Assembly (NCBI GenBank): GCA_947501475.1
Contig: CANMWA010000013.1
Span: forward strand, 62,001-126,000
Reading direction: 5' to 3'
DNA length: 64,000 nucleotides
DNA from: an uncultured Aquimarina sp.
GTDB lineage: Bacteria > Bacteroidota > Bacteroidia > Flavobacteriales > Flavobacteriaceae
In this document: one piece after another, positions 19,801-29,300 of the stretch
How positions within the stretch are numbered: the first letter of the stretch is position 1
Layout of the letters: every line of letters begins with the position of its first letter
The notes under the pieces: generated by a model
The model's database searches: none
Seen by the model: only the letters and a program-made list of their open reading frames with translations
Told to the model about the DNA's origin: nothing
Made by a program: the position numbers and the translations under genes

Positions 19801-20924
19801 GTATTATTGTTGTGACCGATACAGGAAAAGGAATTGAAGAAAAGGATATTGAAAGAATTTTTGATCGTTTTTATCAAATCAAAGCTAGTGAATCTGCTAA
19901 AATAATGGGCAGTGGCATTGGACTAGCATTTTCTAAAAAAATAGTAGAGCTACACCAAGGTTCTATAACTGTAAACAGTGTAATTGATATTGGGTCAGAA
20001 TTTATAATTACTTTGTCATTGTCCCCAATATATTCAAATCGTAATATCATTAACAATAATGATTTCATTACAAAACCCGAAGAAGTATATGAATTAAATG
20101 ATGTATTAAATAAAGAAGAAGAAGAAAAAGGTATCAAAAAAGATACTGATAAAAACACGGTATTGGTTATTGATGATAATAGGGATATCAGAAAATACAT
20201 CCATAGTCTATTATCAGATAAATACAATATAGTAGATGCAAAAAATGGAGAAATAGGATATAAAAAAGCAATAGAATTACATCCCGATTTGATCATTTGT
20301 GATGTAATGATGCCTGTAAAAGATGGTTTATCGGTTTGTCATGATCTTAAAAAACAAATTGCAACTTCTCATATTCCTATTATTTTACTAACAGCACGTA
20401 GTTCTATGTTTTATGAACTTGAAGGGCTAGAAACTGGAGCCGATGATTACATTACAAAACCGTTCAACCCAATTATTATAAAAGCAAAAATAGCTTCTAT
20501 ACTATCTAATCGAAAAAAACTAAGAACATATTTACACAACAAAGTAAGGTTTGAACCTAATGAAGAAAAAACACTTCAGTATAACGAGGAAGAAGCGTTC
20601 ATACAACAAGCTATAGAACTCGTAAAAACTAACTTACAGAATAACGAATTTGGTATTGAAGTTATGATTGATAAATTACATATGAGTCAATCATCTTTAT
20701 ACCGAAAAATTAAATCTTTAACAGGGCTTTCGCTCACTGCTTTCATTCGCTCAATACGGTTAAAAGTTGCCAGTCAAATGATGTTAAACAGTACATCAAA
20801 AATTAGCCATATTGCATATGAAGTTGGTTTTAATGACTACAATTATTTCAAAAAATCATTTAAAGAACATTTTAATTGCCTTCCATCAGAATACCGAAAT
20901 CAAAAAAAGAAAGAACAGCAATGA
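16878..20924 (+). CDS. Hybrid two-component system regulator (propeller sensor, kinase, receiver, AraC output)
   Basis: The product has 1348 residues. After a signal peptide (about 1-28) come two-component-regulator propeller repeats (about 30-640), visible as recurring WIGT/LWIGT blades. A Y_Y_Y domain (about 690-755) and one membrane helix (about 775-795) follow. The cytoplasmic part has HisKA (ISHEFRTPLTL, His near 840), HATPase_c (DTGKGI, GSGIGLAFSKK), a receiver (VLVIDDNRDIRKYI, phospho-acceptor in IICDVMMP) and a C-terminal AraC-type helix-turn-helix (MSQSSLYRKIKSLTG, HIAYEVGFNDYNYFKKSFK). This is the standard Bacteroidota polysaccharide-locus regulator that binds an oligosaccharide in the periplasm and activates neighbouring genes. 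It lies 50 bp after the LytS gene and before the LytTR gene. A chitin oligomer is the inferred ligand. An internal ATG three codons later (16887) is an equally good start. Confidence 0.95.
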   Translation: MHAMAIIKAYIVTILLITFQSIWSQKDGTNYVVTHFGSRQGLSHSNITSITSDQQNMKWIATENGITKYNGSEFDYIRLNKKYSELKNENIEVLFLDSGNNLWIGTRGGGVSVLNIEKNTIKNYNYLIDPNNKSDQRILSIAEDNEKNIWIGTWGNGIYVINPAHNKIVHHFNTTCLVYTILKDSYGNMWYGNYNVLTRYNTTTNELKEFPLDTEITDLINDPFRNKIWIGTATNPSTNIYSFNHDNQKIDRLKTGIQTSFARYLAIDHENKLWIGTWSNGLYVSDPHIKSFTKVNIQIPNTRKYNINYDTVLDIHIDKNNIIWLSMAFGGGVIQMIPKKEFINVYNDIKNDTLLKDFNIQSIYKDSEKLWIGTLENGLFIGDDFSTLKRLEKKDHKNAIYTYKNKLFVGFEEGFIIYDAKHQKELFRYPTIERVTSFLIDKKERLWIGTEHDGIAMVPLKHLENSSKYIYFHDGGIGNFRLNNTDRITEIKSDMDDNIWVGTQNGFHLFDEKSESFLHHTVLMNEKIPSTIVNSIYFTNTDMWVGTASGLLKLSFKNNKLTLKKAYTTIDGLNNDFISAITSDHYNNLWLSTTTEIVKFEVEKNIFINYGKIDGIETFSFNQKAVYNDGKHIYFGGINNLTYFDPNKIVNTPIKPEVIISKTIIDNQHVTPGEMLNSRVILEKNINSTTEIVLTHKEKSILINFGLNDYLGKLNAKYKYKLEGFQDTWVDLKNRNQISFTGLPSGKYILHIIGSRDNQIWSKPRVLNLIIKPSPFLSNWAYFIYISIGFLLLWQLFIIKTRQDKLKNTLEIAKIDKEKEAELTEAKLKFFTNISHEFRTPLTLIVSPLTEILNDKNLNPKIVEKLTIVQRNANRLLNLVSQLLDFRKADHNLFTLNTDIDNFVHFANEVFLYFNELAVSRNIQYTFKSSCDDISFPFDRNNMEIVLCNLLFNAFKNTNDGDQISLKITKEDDYCIIVVTDTGKGIEEKDIERIFDRFYQIKASESAKIMGSGIGLAFSKKIVELHQGSITVNSVIDIGSEFIITLSLSPIYSNRNIINNNDFITKPEEVYELNDVLNKEEEEKGIKKDTDKNTVLVIDDNRDIRKYIHSLLSDKYNIVDAKNGEIGYKKAIELHPDLIICDVMMPVKDGLSVCHDLKKQIATSHIPIILLTARSSMFYELEGLETGADDYITKPFNPIIIKAKIASILSNRKKLRTYLHNKVRFEPNEEKTLQYNEEEAFIQQAIELVKTNLQNNEFGIEVMIDKLHMSQSSLYRKIKSLTGLSLTAFIRSIRLKVASQMMLNSTSKISHIAYEVGFNDYNYFKKSFKEHFNCLPSEYRNQKKKEQQ

Positions 20925-20989
20925 TTTAAAAAACATTTTACTGATATTCAAAAGACTACGGGATCGCAACGATCATTCAATAATAGGCA

Positions 20990-21048
20990 TTTGCATTATT
21001 TACCCTAGGTTTTGCATTATTTGACATAGTACTATTATCAGCTATAAG
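20990..21048 (+). promoter_or_regulatory. Paired direct repeats with 21-bp period upstream of a -35/-10-like element
   Basis: TTTGCATTATTT occurs identically at 20990-21001 and 21011-21022, exactly 21 bp apart, i.e. two helical turns on one DNA face. Two direct repeats with this period are the usual architecture of LytTR-domain binding sites. The second copy runs into TTGACA (21021-21026), with TATAAG (21043-21048) after a 16-bp spacer. The LytTR gene starts at 21164. I infer an autoregulatory activator site; the -10 element does not match the Bacteroidota consensus, so the promoter part is less sure. Confidence 0.5.
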
Positions 21049-21089
21049 ATACTTTAGCCATAGATCTTAAAACATTCTATAAATACAGT

Positions 21090-21153
21090 TACAATACTAT
21101 TTTATACAATACTTTTACGTTCAATACAATGTCACACAAATAATTACAATACT
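21090..21153 (+). repeat. Four short TACAAT repeats before the LytTR gene
   Basis: TACAATACT occurs at 21090, 21105 and 21145, and a diverged copy (TACAATGTC) at 21125, giving spacings of 15, 20 and 20 bp. They lie in the untranslated leader just before the ATG at 21164. They could be extra regulator sites or a chance result of the AT-rich sequence. Confidence 0.35.
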
Positions 21154-21163
21154 CCCCAATCAC

Positions 21164-21898
21164 ATGAAAATAAAATGCTTGATAATAGATGATGAACCCT
21201 TAGCGTTAACGATTATAAAAAAACATTTAGAAAACTTTGATGATTTTGAAGTCATACATGCTTGTAACAATCCGGTAGAGGCTTTTAACTTACTTGCTCA
21301 TGAATCTATAGATCTCGTATTTCTAGATATTAATATGCCTCGATTAAATGGTATAGAATTTATACAGAATCTAACTACTTCACCGTATATTATTATTACG
21401 ACTGCTTACCGAGAATATGCAGTAGAAGGCTTCGAACATGATGTTATTGATTATTTAGTAAAACCAATATCATTAAAAAGGTTAATGAAAGCATTAAATA
21501 AAGTATCCCGACAGGTCAATCTAAAAGCCGAATCTTTAAAAAATGGAAAACTAAAAACTTTAGGAACTAGCAAAAGAACAAGTCATTTCTTTGTAAAGGT
21601 TAACAAAAAAATGGTAAAAATACATTTTGATGACATCCTTTATATCGAAAGCCTAAAAGATTATGTTTCTATCAAAACAATACATAACGATTATATCACC
21701 CACTATAATCTTTCTGCTATAACCAAATTAGTACCAGAATATGAATTTATGAGAATACACAGATCGTATACAATTTCTTTAAATAAAGTAAATGCCATCG
21801 AAGGAAATTGTGTTCAGATTCATGATAAAATGGTCCCTATAGGTCGAAATTATGTTAAAGAAGTTAAAGGCAAAATCCTAAATGGTTTTGTGGCATAA
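21164..21898 (+). CDS. LytTR-family response regulator
   Basis: The product has 244 residues. The N-terminal receiver (about 1-120) has the acidic pair IIDDEP, the phospho-acceptor Asp in VFLDINMP and the conserved Lys in DYLVKPIS. The C-terminal LytTR domain (about 140-240) shows VKIHFDDILYIESLKDYVSI and the RIHRSYTISLNKV block followed by VPIGRNYVKEV, all typical of the family. It is probably the partner of the LytS-type kinase at 15790, although the hybrid regulator lies between them. It closely resembles the regulator at 37671, which suggests duplication of a kinase/regulator pair. Direct repeats upstream (20990-21022) suggest autoregulation. Its stop codon is 13 bp from that of the convergent hexosaminidase gene. 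Confidence 0.93.
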   Translation: MKIKCLIIDDEPLALTIIKKHLENFDDFEVIHACNNPVEAFNLLAHESIDLVFLDINMPRLNGIEFIQNLTTSPYIIITTAYREYAVEGFEHDVIDYLVKPISLKRLMKALNKVSRQVNLKAESLKNGKLKTLGTSKRTSHFFVKVNKKMVKIHFDDILYIESLKDYVSIKTIHNDYITHYNLSAITKLVPEYEFMRIHRSYTISLNKVNAIEGNCVQIHDKMVPIGRNYVKEVKGKILNGFVA

Positions 21899-21911
21899 TC
21901 ATTAAAATATA

Positions 21912-23975
21912 TTATTTATTAATACCACTTTTTATGGTTTTTAGATGATTTATTAATGTTTCAAAAGAATCTATCACCATTAATTCAACATCAACAACTG
22001 GCACTCTTGCTTTTTCTATACTACTATTAAGTATTTTTTCTTGCTCTGAAGTGATTTTATTGTTTTTGATGTAATAGGTCAAGATGTATGATATTTTTGA
22101 TAAGTTTTCTGCAAGAGGTTTAACTTTATTAATTATAGGATTATCAAAATGTTCTAATTGACTAGATAACAAACTCCATTTTTGCAGATAATAATTCAAC
22201 TCTTCCCGTATTTTTTTATCATTTGGTTGATGGTTCAGTTGTAATACAAGTTTATTAAATTTTTTGGCATCAGGTGCATCACTAGTACATGCATCTGCAA
22301 ATAATGTAAATGGGGTATATGTTTGATATTCTGTACCCCCTGCATTTCTTGTATATTTTTTTAAAGGCTCACATACCCTTGATAATGCCAAAACTGCCTC
22401 AATATCATTACTTTTAGTAATATTGCGTAATATAGCATCTCTGTTTTTAATATGTGTTATTCCTAGCTTCTCTAACTGTAAACTTATATTTTCTAACCTC
22501 AGTTTCATGTTTTCAAGATCGGTAACCTCTTTAGGTGACCAAAACCTTTCTGCAATTGCAGCAGTTCTAGGCCAGATTCTAGAATCTATAGTAAGTGGTG
22601 TCACTAACTCGCTCCACATGGTAACCTCGCCCCCTAAAATCATTTTTTCTTGTTCCTTTGTCAACGTAACTCCAGTAGGATATGGATCTACGAGGTAATG
22701 TTCTTCTATCGGAAGCATTAAATCTACATAATACCCATTCGAAAGGATAGTTTTATAGCCTAATTTTGTGGCTTGAACAAGAGACTCTCCTGCTGGCAAT
22801 CCCTCATTTACCCCTCTCCAGGAATGAATTATAGCAGACTTTTCTATTTTTGGGCTCATGATCTCTTCCCAGCCGATAATTTTTTTGTTATACTGCTTAA
22901 GGATTTTCTGTAATTTGATATTAAAATAAGTTTGCAACTCATGGTTTGTTTTTATACCATTTTGTTCTTTAAATTTTTGAATCTCTTCGTTTTCATCCCA
23001 ATGTTTCCCTTCATTTTCATCACCGCCAATATGAAAATATTCATCAGGAAACAAGCCTGCCATCTCTTCAAAAAGCGATGATAAAATTTCGTATGTTTTA
23101 TCATTAGTTGGATCTAATGTGGGATCAAAAATACCTGCATTTCTTTCAATTTGATACGTGATATCCTTACTGCCAATTTCTGGATAAGCTGTTAACATCG
23201 CCGTGGCATGACCTGGTACATCAAACTCTGGAAGCACTCGTATACCTCTATCTGAGGCATATTGAACAATCTCCTTTATCTGTTCGTGAGTATAATATAG
23301 ACCATCAGACCCTAATTCATGAAGCTTTGGGTAGCTTTTAGATTCTACTCTAAATCCCTGATCATCTGTTAAATGCCAATGAAAAACATTAAGTTTTACC
23401 GCAGCCATAGCATCCAAATTACGTTTTATAACATCTAATGGCTGAAAATGTCTGGCGACATCGATCATTAATCCTCGCCATGGAAATCTTGGTGAGTCGA
23501 TTATACTAACTGACGGAATATAAAAATGATCTGAATCTGAATAGATTAATTGAAGTAGCGTTTCTAAACCTCTTAATACACCAATATCTGTAACTGCTTT
23601 AAGGGTTATTTCTTTATTAGTAACATTAAGTGTATAGGATTCATCCTCGAACAACTTCAATTCTCCTACTCTATCAAATGTAATTTTTAAAGAAGGTGTA
23701 ATATCTTTTTTACTTACCGGAAAACCATGTGTTACAAAAACTCCTGTTTCTTCACTTAAGCGCCTAATAAAACGTGTAGCTGCATTATGAATACGTTTGT
23801 TTGAATTATTTGCTATTGATACAGAAAAGTTTTTTTGTATTATAAACTTTTCTCCACTCTTCTTAATTATTTTGGGTAAAGGCATTAACATACTAAAGCT
23901 TTTATCTTTGTGTTGTGCAAAACCAAATTGAATAACCAATACACATAGCGTTGTGATAAAAAAATATTTCCTCAT
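21912..23975 (-). CDS. GH20 beta-N-acetylhexosaminidase
   Basis: The product has 687 residues with a signal peptide ending near FGFAQ (about 21). A GH20b-type domain (about 30-160) precedes the TIM-barrel catalytic domain (about 163-510). Visible family blocks are RGLMIDVARHFQ, NVFHWHLTDDQGFRVES, LPEFDVPGHATAML and the catalytic Asp-Glu pair in YFHIGGDENEGKHW. GH20 enzymes work by substrate-assisted catalysis and release terminal GlcNAc from chitin oligomers, here most likely in the periplasm. There is no T9SS sorting domain, fitting a role after SusC/D import. The C-terminal 170 residues are helical with no recognised domain. The gene is 9 bp downstream of the nagB fusion gene, so the two form an operon. 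Confidence 0.95.
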   Translation of the reverse strand: MRKYFFITTLCVLVIQFGFAQHKDKSFSMLMPLPKIIKKSGEKFIIQKNFSVSIANNSNKRIHNAATRFIRRLSEETGVFVTHGFPVSKKDITPSLKITFDRVGELKLFEDESYTLNVTNKEITLKAVTDIGVLRGLETLLQLIYSDSDHFYIPSVSIIDSPRFPWRGLMIDVARHFQPLDVIKRNLDAMAAVKLNVFHWHLTDDQGFRVESKSYPKLHELGSDGLYYTHEQIKEIVQYASDRGIRVLPEFDVPGHATAMLTAYPEIGSKDITYQIERNAGIFDPTLDPTNDKTYEILSSLFEEMAGLFPDEYFHIGGDENEGKHWDENEEIQKFKEQNGIKTNHELQTYFNIKLQKILKQYNKKIIGWEEIMSPKIEKSAIIHSWRGVNEGLPAGESLVQATKLGYKTILSNGYYVDLMLPIEEHYLVDPYPTGVTLTKEQEKMILGGEVTMWSELVTPLTIDSRIWPRTAAIAERFWSPKEVTDLENMKLRLENISLQLEKLGITHIKNRDAILRNITKSNDIEAVLALSRVCEPLKKYTRNAGGTEYQTYTPFTLFADACTSDAPDAKKFNKLVLQLNHQPNDKKIREELNYYLQKWSLLSSQLEHFDNPIINKVKPLAENLSKISYILTYYIKNNKITSEQEKILNSSIEKARVPVVDVELMVIDSFETLINHLKTIKSGINK

Positions 23976-23984
23976 TAACTTTTT

Positions 23985-25958
23985 TTAAAAATGATATCGT
24001 TTAAATGCTTCTATTGCGGCATAATCGGCTAATCCTAGTTGGTGGTATTTTTTAGCCGTATGTTGATTACGCTCTTCAGCTCTGACCCAAAACTCTCGCG
24101 AATCATCACCTTGAAACATTACTCCGTCTTTTTGTGACTGATGAAAAAAGATAGCTTTTCTTTTTTTCAATACCTCATCGGGGCTTAAAGGAACTGCCAT
24201 TTCAATTTCATGAATATCCCATTCATGCCATGCTCCTCGATACAACCACACCCAACAATCTTTCATAAATTCTTCTTCTTTTAAATCATCTAATGCTTTA
24301 AATAATACATCAAGACAAACTTTATGAGTACCGTGTGGGTCAGCCAAATCTCCAGCTGCAAAAATTTGATGCGGTTTTATTTCTTTAATTAACTTTTTTA
24401 TAATCGATATATCTTGATTAGAAAAAGGTTTCTTTTTTACTGTTCCTGTTTCATAAAATGGTAAATCCAAAAAGCGAACATAAGCATCAGGCAACCCAAA
24501 AAATCGAGTTGCTCCTAATGATTCTCCTCTTCTAATTAGTCCTTTAAGATTTCGTACATCAATAGAATCAACAGTATCCTTTTGTTTTGCCTTTAAATCT
24601 TTTAGAATAGTAGTTGCTTTATTATCGTTATTAGCCTGAGATGTTACATTCTTTATTACCTCAGCATACTTTATAGCCTCTTCATCAGATACAGCAATAT
24701 TACCCGAGGTTTGATATGCTATATGTACCACATGCTCTTGTTCTACTAACCTAAGAAACGTTCCCCCCATAGAAATCACATCATCATCGGGATGAGGACT
24801 TAAGATCAATATTCTTTTTTTATGAGGTGTATTTCGCTCTGGTCGATGTGTATCATCTGCATTTGGTTTACCACCAGGCCACCCTGTAATGGTATGCTGT
24901 AATGTATTAAACATTTTTATATTAAGATCATAAGATGAACCTTCTTCTGCCAATAAACTAGACATACCATGGTCATTATAATCTTTTTCAGTTAATTTTA
25001 AAATTGGTTTTTGAACCTGATGGCTTAACCATATAATTGCCTTGCTTTTAAGTTTTTCATTCCATCGACATGGTCCAACCAACCACGGTGTTTTGATTCG
25101 GGTTAATTCTTCAGATGCTTCCTGATCTAAAATAAAAGTAGTATTGGTATGATATTGTAGATAAGTAGCAGGAATATTAGCAGAAACAGGACCTTCGATC
25201 GTTTGCTTTACAATTTCAGATTTCTTGTGACCCCAAGCCATAATGATGACACGTGTTGCTTTTTTAATCGTACCAATTCCCATAGTAATTGCTCTTTTGG
25301 GAACATTATCTATTCCAAAAAAAGCAGGAGCAGCATCAGAACGGGTTAAATGATCCAAAGTTATGCTTCTAGTCACAGAATTGTAATGCGAACCTGGTTC
25401 ATTAAAACCAACATGCCCAGTTCTTCCAATCCCTAAAAGTTGAAAATCCAACCCTCCGAATGAGTTAATTTTGAGCTCATAATCAATACAATATTGATGC
25501 AAATTCTCTTGCTTTATAGCCCCATTAGGAACATGAATATTCTCTGGTACAATATCCACATGATCAAATAAATGCTGATGCATAAAATAATAATAACTCT
25601 GCACATTATTTTTATCCATAGGGTAGTATTCATCCAGATTAAAAGTAACTACATTAGAAAAACTCAAGCCTTCTTCTTTATGTAATCTAACTAATTCCTC
25701 ATAAACTTTAATCGGTGAAGAACCTGTTGCTAATCCTAAAACACAATGTTCTTGATTAGCTTGCTTTTCTTTAATAAGAGAAGCTATTTCCTGAGCTATT
25801 ATAATAGAGGCATAGTCCGAGCTTTTGAATATAACATTATGAATTTTTTCAAATCGGGTCTCCTCAAATTTACCCGCTTCACGATAGCTTATATCTTTAT
25901 AATATGGCACAGCATTATTTTTATTTAATGTACTTTCATATTGGGTTTCTGAATTCAT
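23985..25958 (-). CDS. nagB: Glucosamine-6-phosphate deaminase fused to a PIG-L/LmbE-type deacetylase domain
   Basis: The product has 657 residues and no signal peptide, so it is cytoplasmic. The N-terminal half (about 20-285) is NagB, with GLATGSSPIKVYEEL, FNLDEYYPM and GIGRTGHVGFNEPGS; it converts GlcN-6-P to fructose-6-P and ammonia. The C-terminal half (about 375-640) is a PIG-L-like zinc domain, with the metal-binding ILSPHPDDDVISMGG and a later GDLADPHGTH. Family members remove acetyl groups from GlcNAc-containing substrates. This two-domain form is known in Bacteroidota. No separate nagA is visible in the window, so the second domain may supply GlcNAc-6-P deacetylation; that is inference. 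It is the first gene of the operon with GH20 and has a promoter with paired repeats at 26038-26079. Confidence 0.93.
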   Translation of the reverse strand: MNSETQYESTLNKNNAVPYYKDISYREAGKFEETRFEKIHNVIFKSSDYASIIIAQEIASLIKEKQANQEHCVLGLATGSSPIKVYEELVRLHKEEGLSFSNVVTFNLDEYYPMDKNNVQSYYYFMHQHLFDHVDIVPENIHVPNGAIKQENLHQYCIDYELKINSFGGLDFQLLGIGRTGHVGFNEPGSHYNSVTRSITLDHLTRSDAAPAFFGIDNVPKRAITMGIGTIKKATRVIIMAWGHKKSEIVKQTIEGPVSANIPATYLQYHTNTTFILDQEASEELTRIKTPWLVGPCRWNEKLKSKAIIWLSHQVQKPILKLTEKDYNDHGMSSLLAEEGSSYDLNIKMFNTLQHTITGWPGGKPNADDTHRPERNTPHKKRILILSPHPDDDVISMGGTFLRLVEQEHVVHIAYQTSGNIAVSDEEAIKYAEVIKNVTSQANNDNKATTILKDLKAKQKDTVDSIDVRNLKGLIRRGESLGATRFFGLPDAYVRFLDLPFYETGTVKKKPFSNQDISIIKKLIKEIKPHQIFAAGDLADPHGTHKVCLDVLFKALDDLKEEEFMKDCWVWLYRGAWHEWDIHEIEMAVPLSPDEVLKKRKAIFFHQSQKDGVMFQGDDSREFWVRAEERNQHTAKKYHQLGLADYAAIEAFKRYHF

Positions 25959-26037
25959 TTTTTAAGTTCAATTAGTTGTTCAATAGCTTATGAAAAATGA
26001 AGCTATCATCTATATTGTTTTTTTTAAAAGTTTTTCG

Positions 26038-26079
26038 ACAGATGACACAAAAGTAATTACAGATGACTCAAAAAATCAA
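26038..26079 (-). promoter_or_regulatory. Promoter of the nagB-GH20 operon overlapped by paired 21-bp-period repeats
   Basis: Read on the minus strand, TTG (26079-26077), a 21-nt spacer and TACTTTTG (26055-26048) fit the Bacteroidota TTG/TAnnTTTG promoter, placing the start about 83 nt before nagB. On the plus strand ACAGATGACnCAAAA occurs at 26038-26052 and 26059-26073, 14 of 15 bases identical and exactly 21 bp apart. In minus orientation these repeats match 10 of 15 positions of the second repeat upstream of the LytTR gene. I infer a regulator site, possibly LytTR; its overlap with the core promoter could also mean repression. Confidence 0.6.
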
Positions 26080-26315
26080 TTATATGGTTTTATAAAATAG
26101 CACTGTATTTAGTCTATAAAAATTTAAGGTTTTTGTTTTCTGATTTTTCTATTGAAACAACACCTAATTACAATCCTCAGAATTATGTTTTCTGTCGATA
26201 AAAACATGTTATCTAGAGGATAAATTAAAAATCAAAAAAAATGTTTTCTATTTTATACCATTGATTATTAATATACTATTACTATAAAGTTACCTAAAAA
26301 CTATTAGAAAGAATA
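26080..26315. other. Remainder of the divergent intergenic region (no gene seen)
   Basis: The gap between nagB and the FG-GAP lipoprotein gene is 357 bp. Beyond the nagB promoter I find no coding sequence, RNA or strong hairpin. GTTTTCT occurs three times (26135, 26187, 26243) without regular spacing. A forward promoter for the 26316 gene is expected, but no exact TAnnTTTG is present. Confidence 0.5.
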
Positions 26316-29300
26316 ATGATTAGCAGAATCTATATAGTGTTCTTACTAACCATAGCTGGTTGCACTACTGAAAAAAAAGAAAACTTGGAATTAGCTATTT
26401 CTGGTCAAGCAAATGTATTTGAAAAATTACCTGAATCACACACGAATATTAATTTCAAAAACACAGTTAAAGAAACATTACATTTTAATTTTCTCAATTA
26501 TTCATATATCTACAATGGTGCAGGCGTTGCCGTTGGAGATATCAATAATGATGGCCTAGAAGATCTGTATTTTGGTTCAAACCAGAATAGTAACAAACTT
26601 TATCTTAATAAGGGCAATTTTGTTTTTGAAGACATCACTAAAAAAGCAAATGTTAGTGATGATACAGGATGGACTACCGGAGTTTCTATGATAGATATTA
26701 ATGCTGATGGCTGGTTAGATATCTATGTATGTAAATCTGGTTCTTTGCAAAACAATCAAGCTAGAAAGAATAAACTTTATATAAATCAAAAGAATGGTAC
26801 ATTTCTAGAACAAGCCAAGCTATACGGTTTGGATTCTGAAGGGTATGCTACACAAGCATATTATTTTGATTTTGATAACGATGGCGATCTTGATATTTAT
26901 TTGGTAAACCATCGTCCTGATTTTAATAACAATGTAACTATTGATCCCAAAATACAACACGACTTTAAACCAGAAAGTACAGATCAACTTTTTGAAAATA
27001 TTGGTGGGACATTTAAGGATATTACCGAAACAGCAGGAATTCTTAACAAAGCATGGGGATTAAGTGCATCTATAGGAGACTTTAATGAAGATGGCTGGCC
27101 CGATGTTTATGTTGCCAACGATTTTTTAGAACCAGACTTTCTTTATATCAACAATCAAGACGGCACTTTTACGGATCAAATCCTTGAAATTTTTGATCAT
27201 ATTCCTGCTAATAGTATGGGCTCTGATTATGCAGATATCAATAATGACCTAAGACCAGACCTGATTACCCTTGATATGCTAGCCGAAGATCATCAAAGAA
27301 GTAAAGAAAATATGGCTACCATGAGTACCGAAAATTTTAGTTACCTAGTTGCATCGGGATACCATCATCAATATATGTCTAATATGTTACAAGTAAATCT
27401 TGGAAATGGCTCATATAGCGAAATCGGGCAACTGGCCGGAATTGCTAAAACCGATTGGAGTTGGGCTCCACTCATTGCTGATTTTAATAATGATGGTTTT
27501 AATGATCTTTTTGTTACTAATGGCATAGAGCACGACTTATCAAATCAAGATTTCAGAAATCAAATGAAAACGAATATTCGCAATCGAAAAAAAGTAACAC
27601 TGGAACAAGCTATCGATATGATGCCCTCCTCAAAACTACAAAACAAAATGTTTGTAAATCAAGGCGATTTTACTTTTTTACCGATATCAGAAAAATGGGG
27701 ATTACAAGAAAAAATCAATTCAAATGGTGTTGCCTATAGTGATCTTGATAATGATGGAGATCTAGATCTAATCCTTAATAACCAATCTGAAGTAGCAAGT
27801 ATATACAAAAACAATCAGTCCAATCATTTTATTACTCTTACGCTTAAAGGAACTGCCAATAACCCAAATAGTATTGGCGCAAATATATCCATATATACCA
27901 AAAACCAACAACAAGTAAAAGAATTATACACCAGTAGAGGGTTTCAATCATCTGTTACCAATAAAATACATTTTGGATTAGGAAAAATAGAAGTTATAGA
28001 TAGTATTTTGATACATTGGCCTCAAGGCGTTTTTAGTAAATTAAACAAGGTGGCTGCTAATCAAAATATTACCTTAAAACATCCTAAAAAGGAGAAGCAA
28101 CTTGCTACAAAAACCAAAAAAAAATCTCAACGTATTACCATACTTGATGCTTCATTATTTGGAATTACATATACAAATAAAGAACAAACATTTGATGACT
28201 ATGCACAGCAGTTACTTTTACCCCAAAAACAAAGCGAAAAAGGAGCGGCATTAGCCATCGCAGATGTTAATAATGATGGTAACGATGATTTTTTTGTAGG
28301 TAATGGCAAAGGAGCATCTGCTCAACTTTATATTCAAAATAAGAATGAGTCTTTTAGTTCTTCAAGTGCAAAAACCTTCGAGAAAGATCTTGATTTTGAA
28401 GACAACAAAGCTCTATTTTTTGATATGGATAATGACGGAGATCAAGATTTATATGTTGCTTCAGGGAGTTATGAAGATGCTATAAATAGCCCATTACTTC
28501 AAGATAGAATATATGAGAATGATGGAAAAGGAAATTTTAAAAGAAAACATATCCTTCCAGAAATATTTTCAATTTCGAATGCGATTGCTGTAACTGATTT
28601 TGACAATGATGGTGATATTGATATTTTTATTGGTAGTGGTGTGATTCCAGGAAAATACCCTCTATCTTCTCCTTCGTATCTATTGAAAAATGAAAATGGA
28701 AACTTTATTAAGGTAACCGGCAAATTCTCTAAGGAATTAAATACTTTAAGAATGGTAAATGATGCCATTTTTTCTGATCACGACCAAGATGGCGATCAAG
28801 ATCTTTTGGTTGTTGGCGAATGGATGTCTGTTACTATTTTTGATAATAATAATGGAGTATTTACAAAATCAATACAACCAGAATTAGAAAAATATTTAGG
28901 ATGGTTTTTAAAAATTCATCCTTCGGATCTGGATCAAGATGGAGATATGGATTATCTTATTGGAAATTTAGGAGAAAACAATAAATTTCAGCCCAGTCGA
29001 GATAAGCCTCTACATATTTATGCTAAGGATTTTGATAATAATGGCAGTTTTGATGTTATACTTAGTGCAGCATCAAAAGAAGGTTTTTTACTTCCTGTTC
29101 GTGGAAAAGAATGTTCTTCTGAACAAATACCTGTGCTTGCCAAAAAATTCAAAACATATAAAGAGTTTGCTTCGGCATCATTAATAGACATCTATGGAAA
29201 CCAAGATTTAAAAGAAGCAACGCATTATATAGCAAACACATTTGGTAATTTGGTCATGATCAATACTGGAAATGGTAATTTTGATGTTCAAAAATTACCA

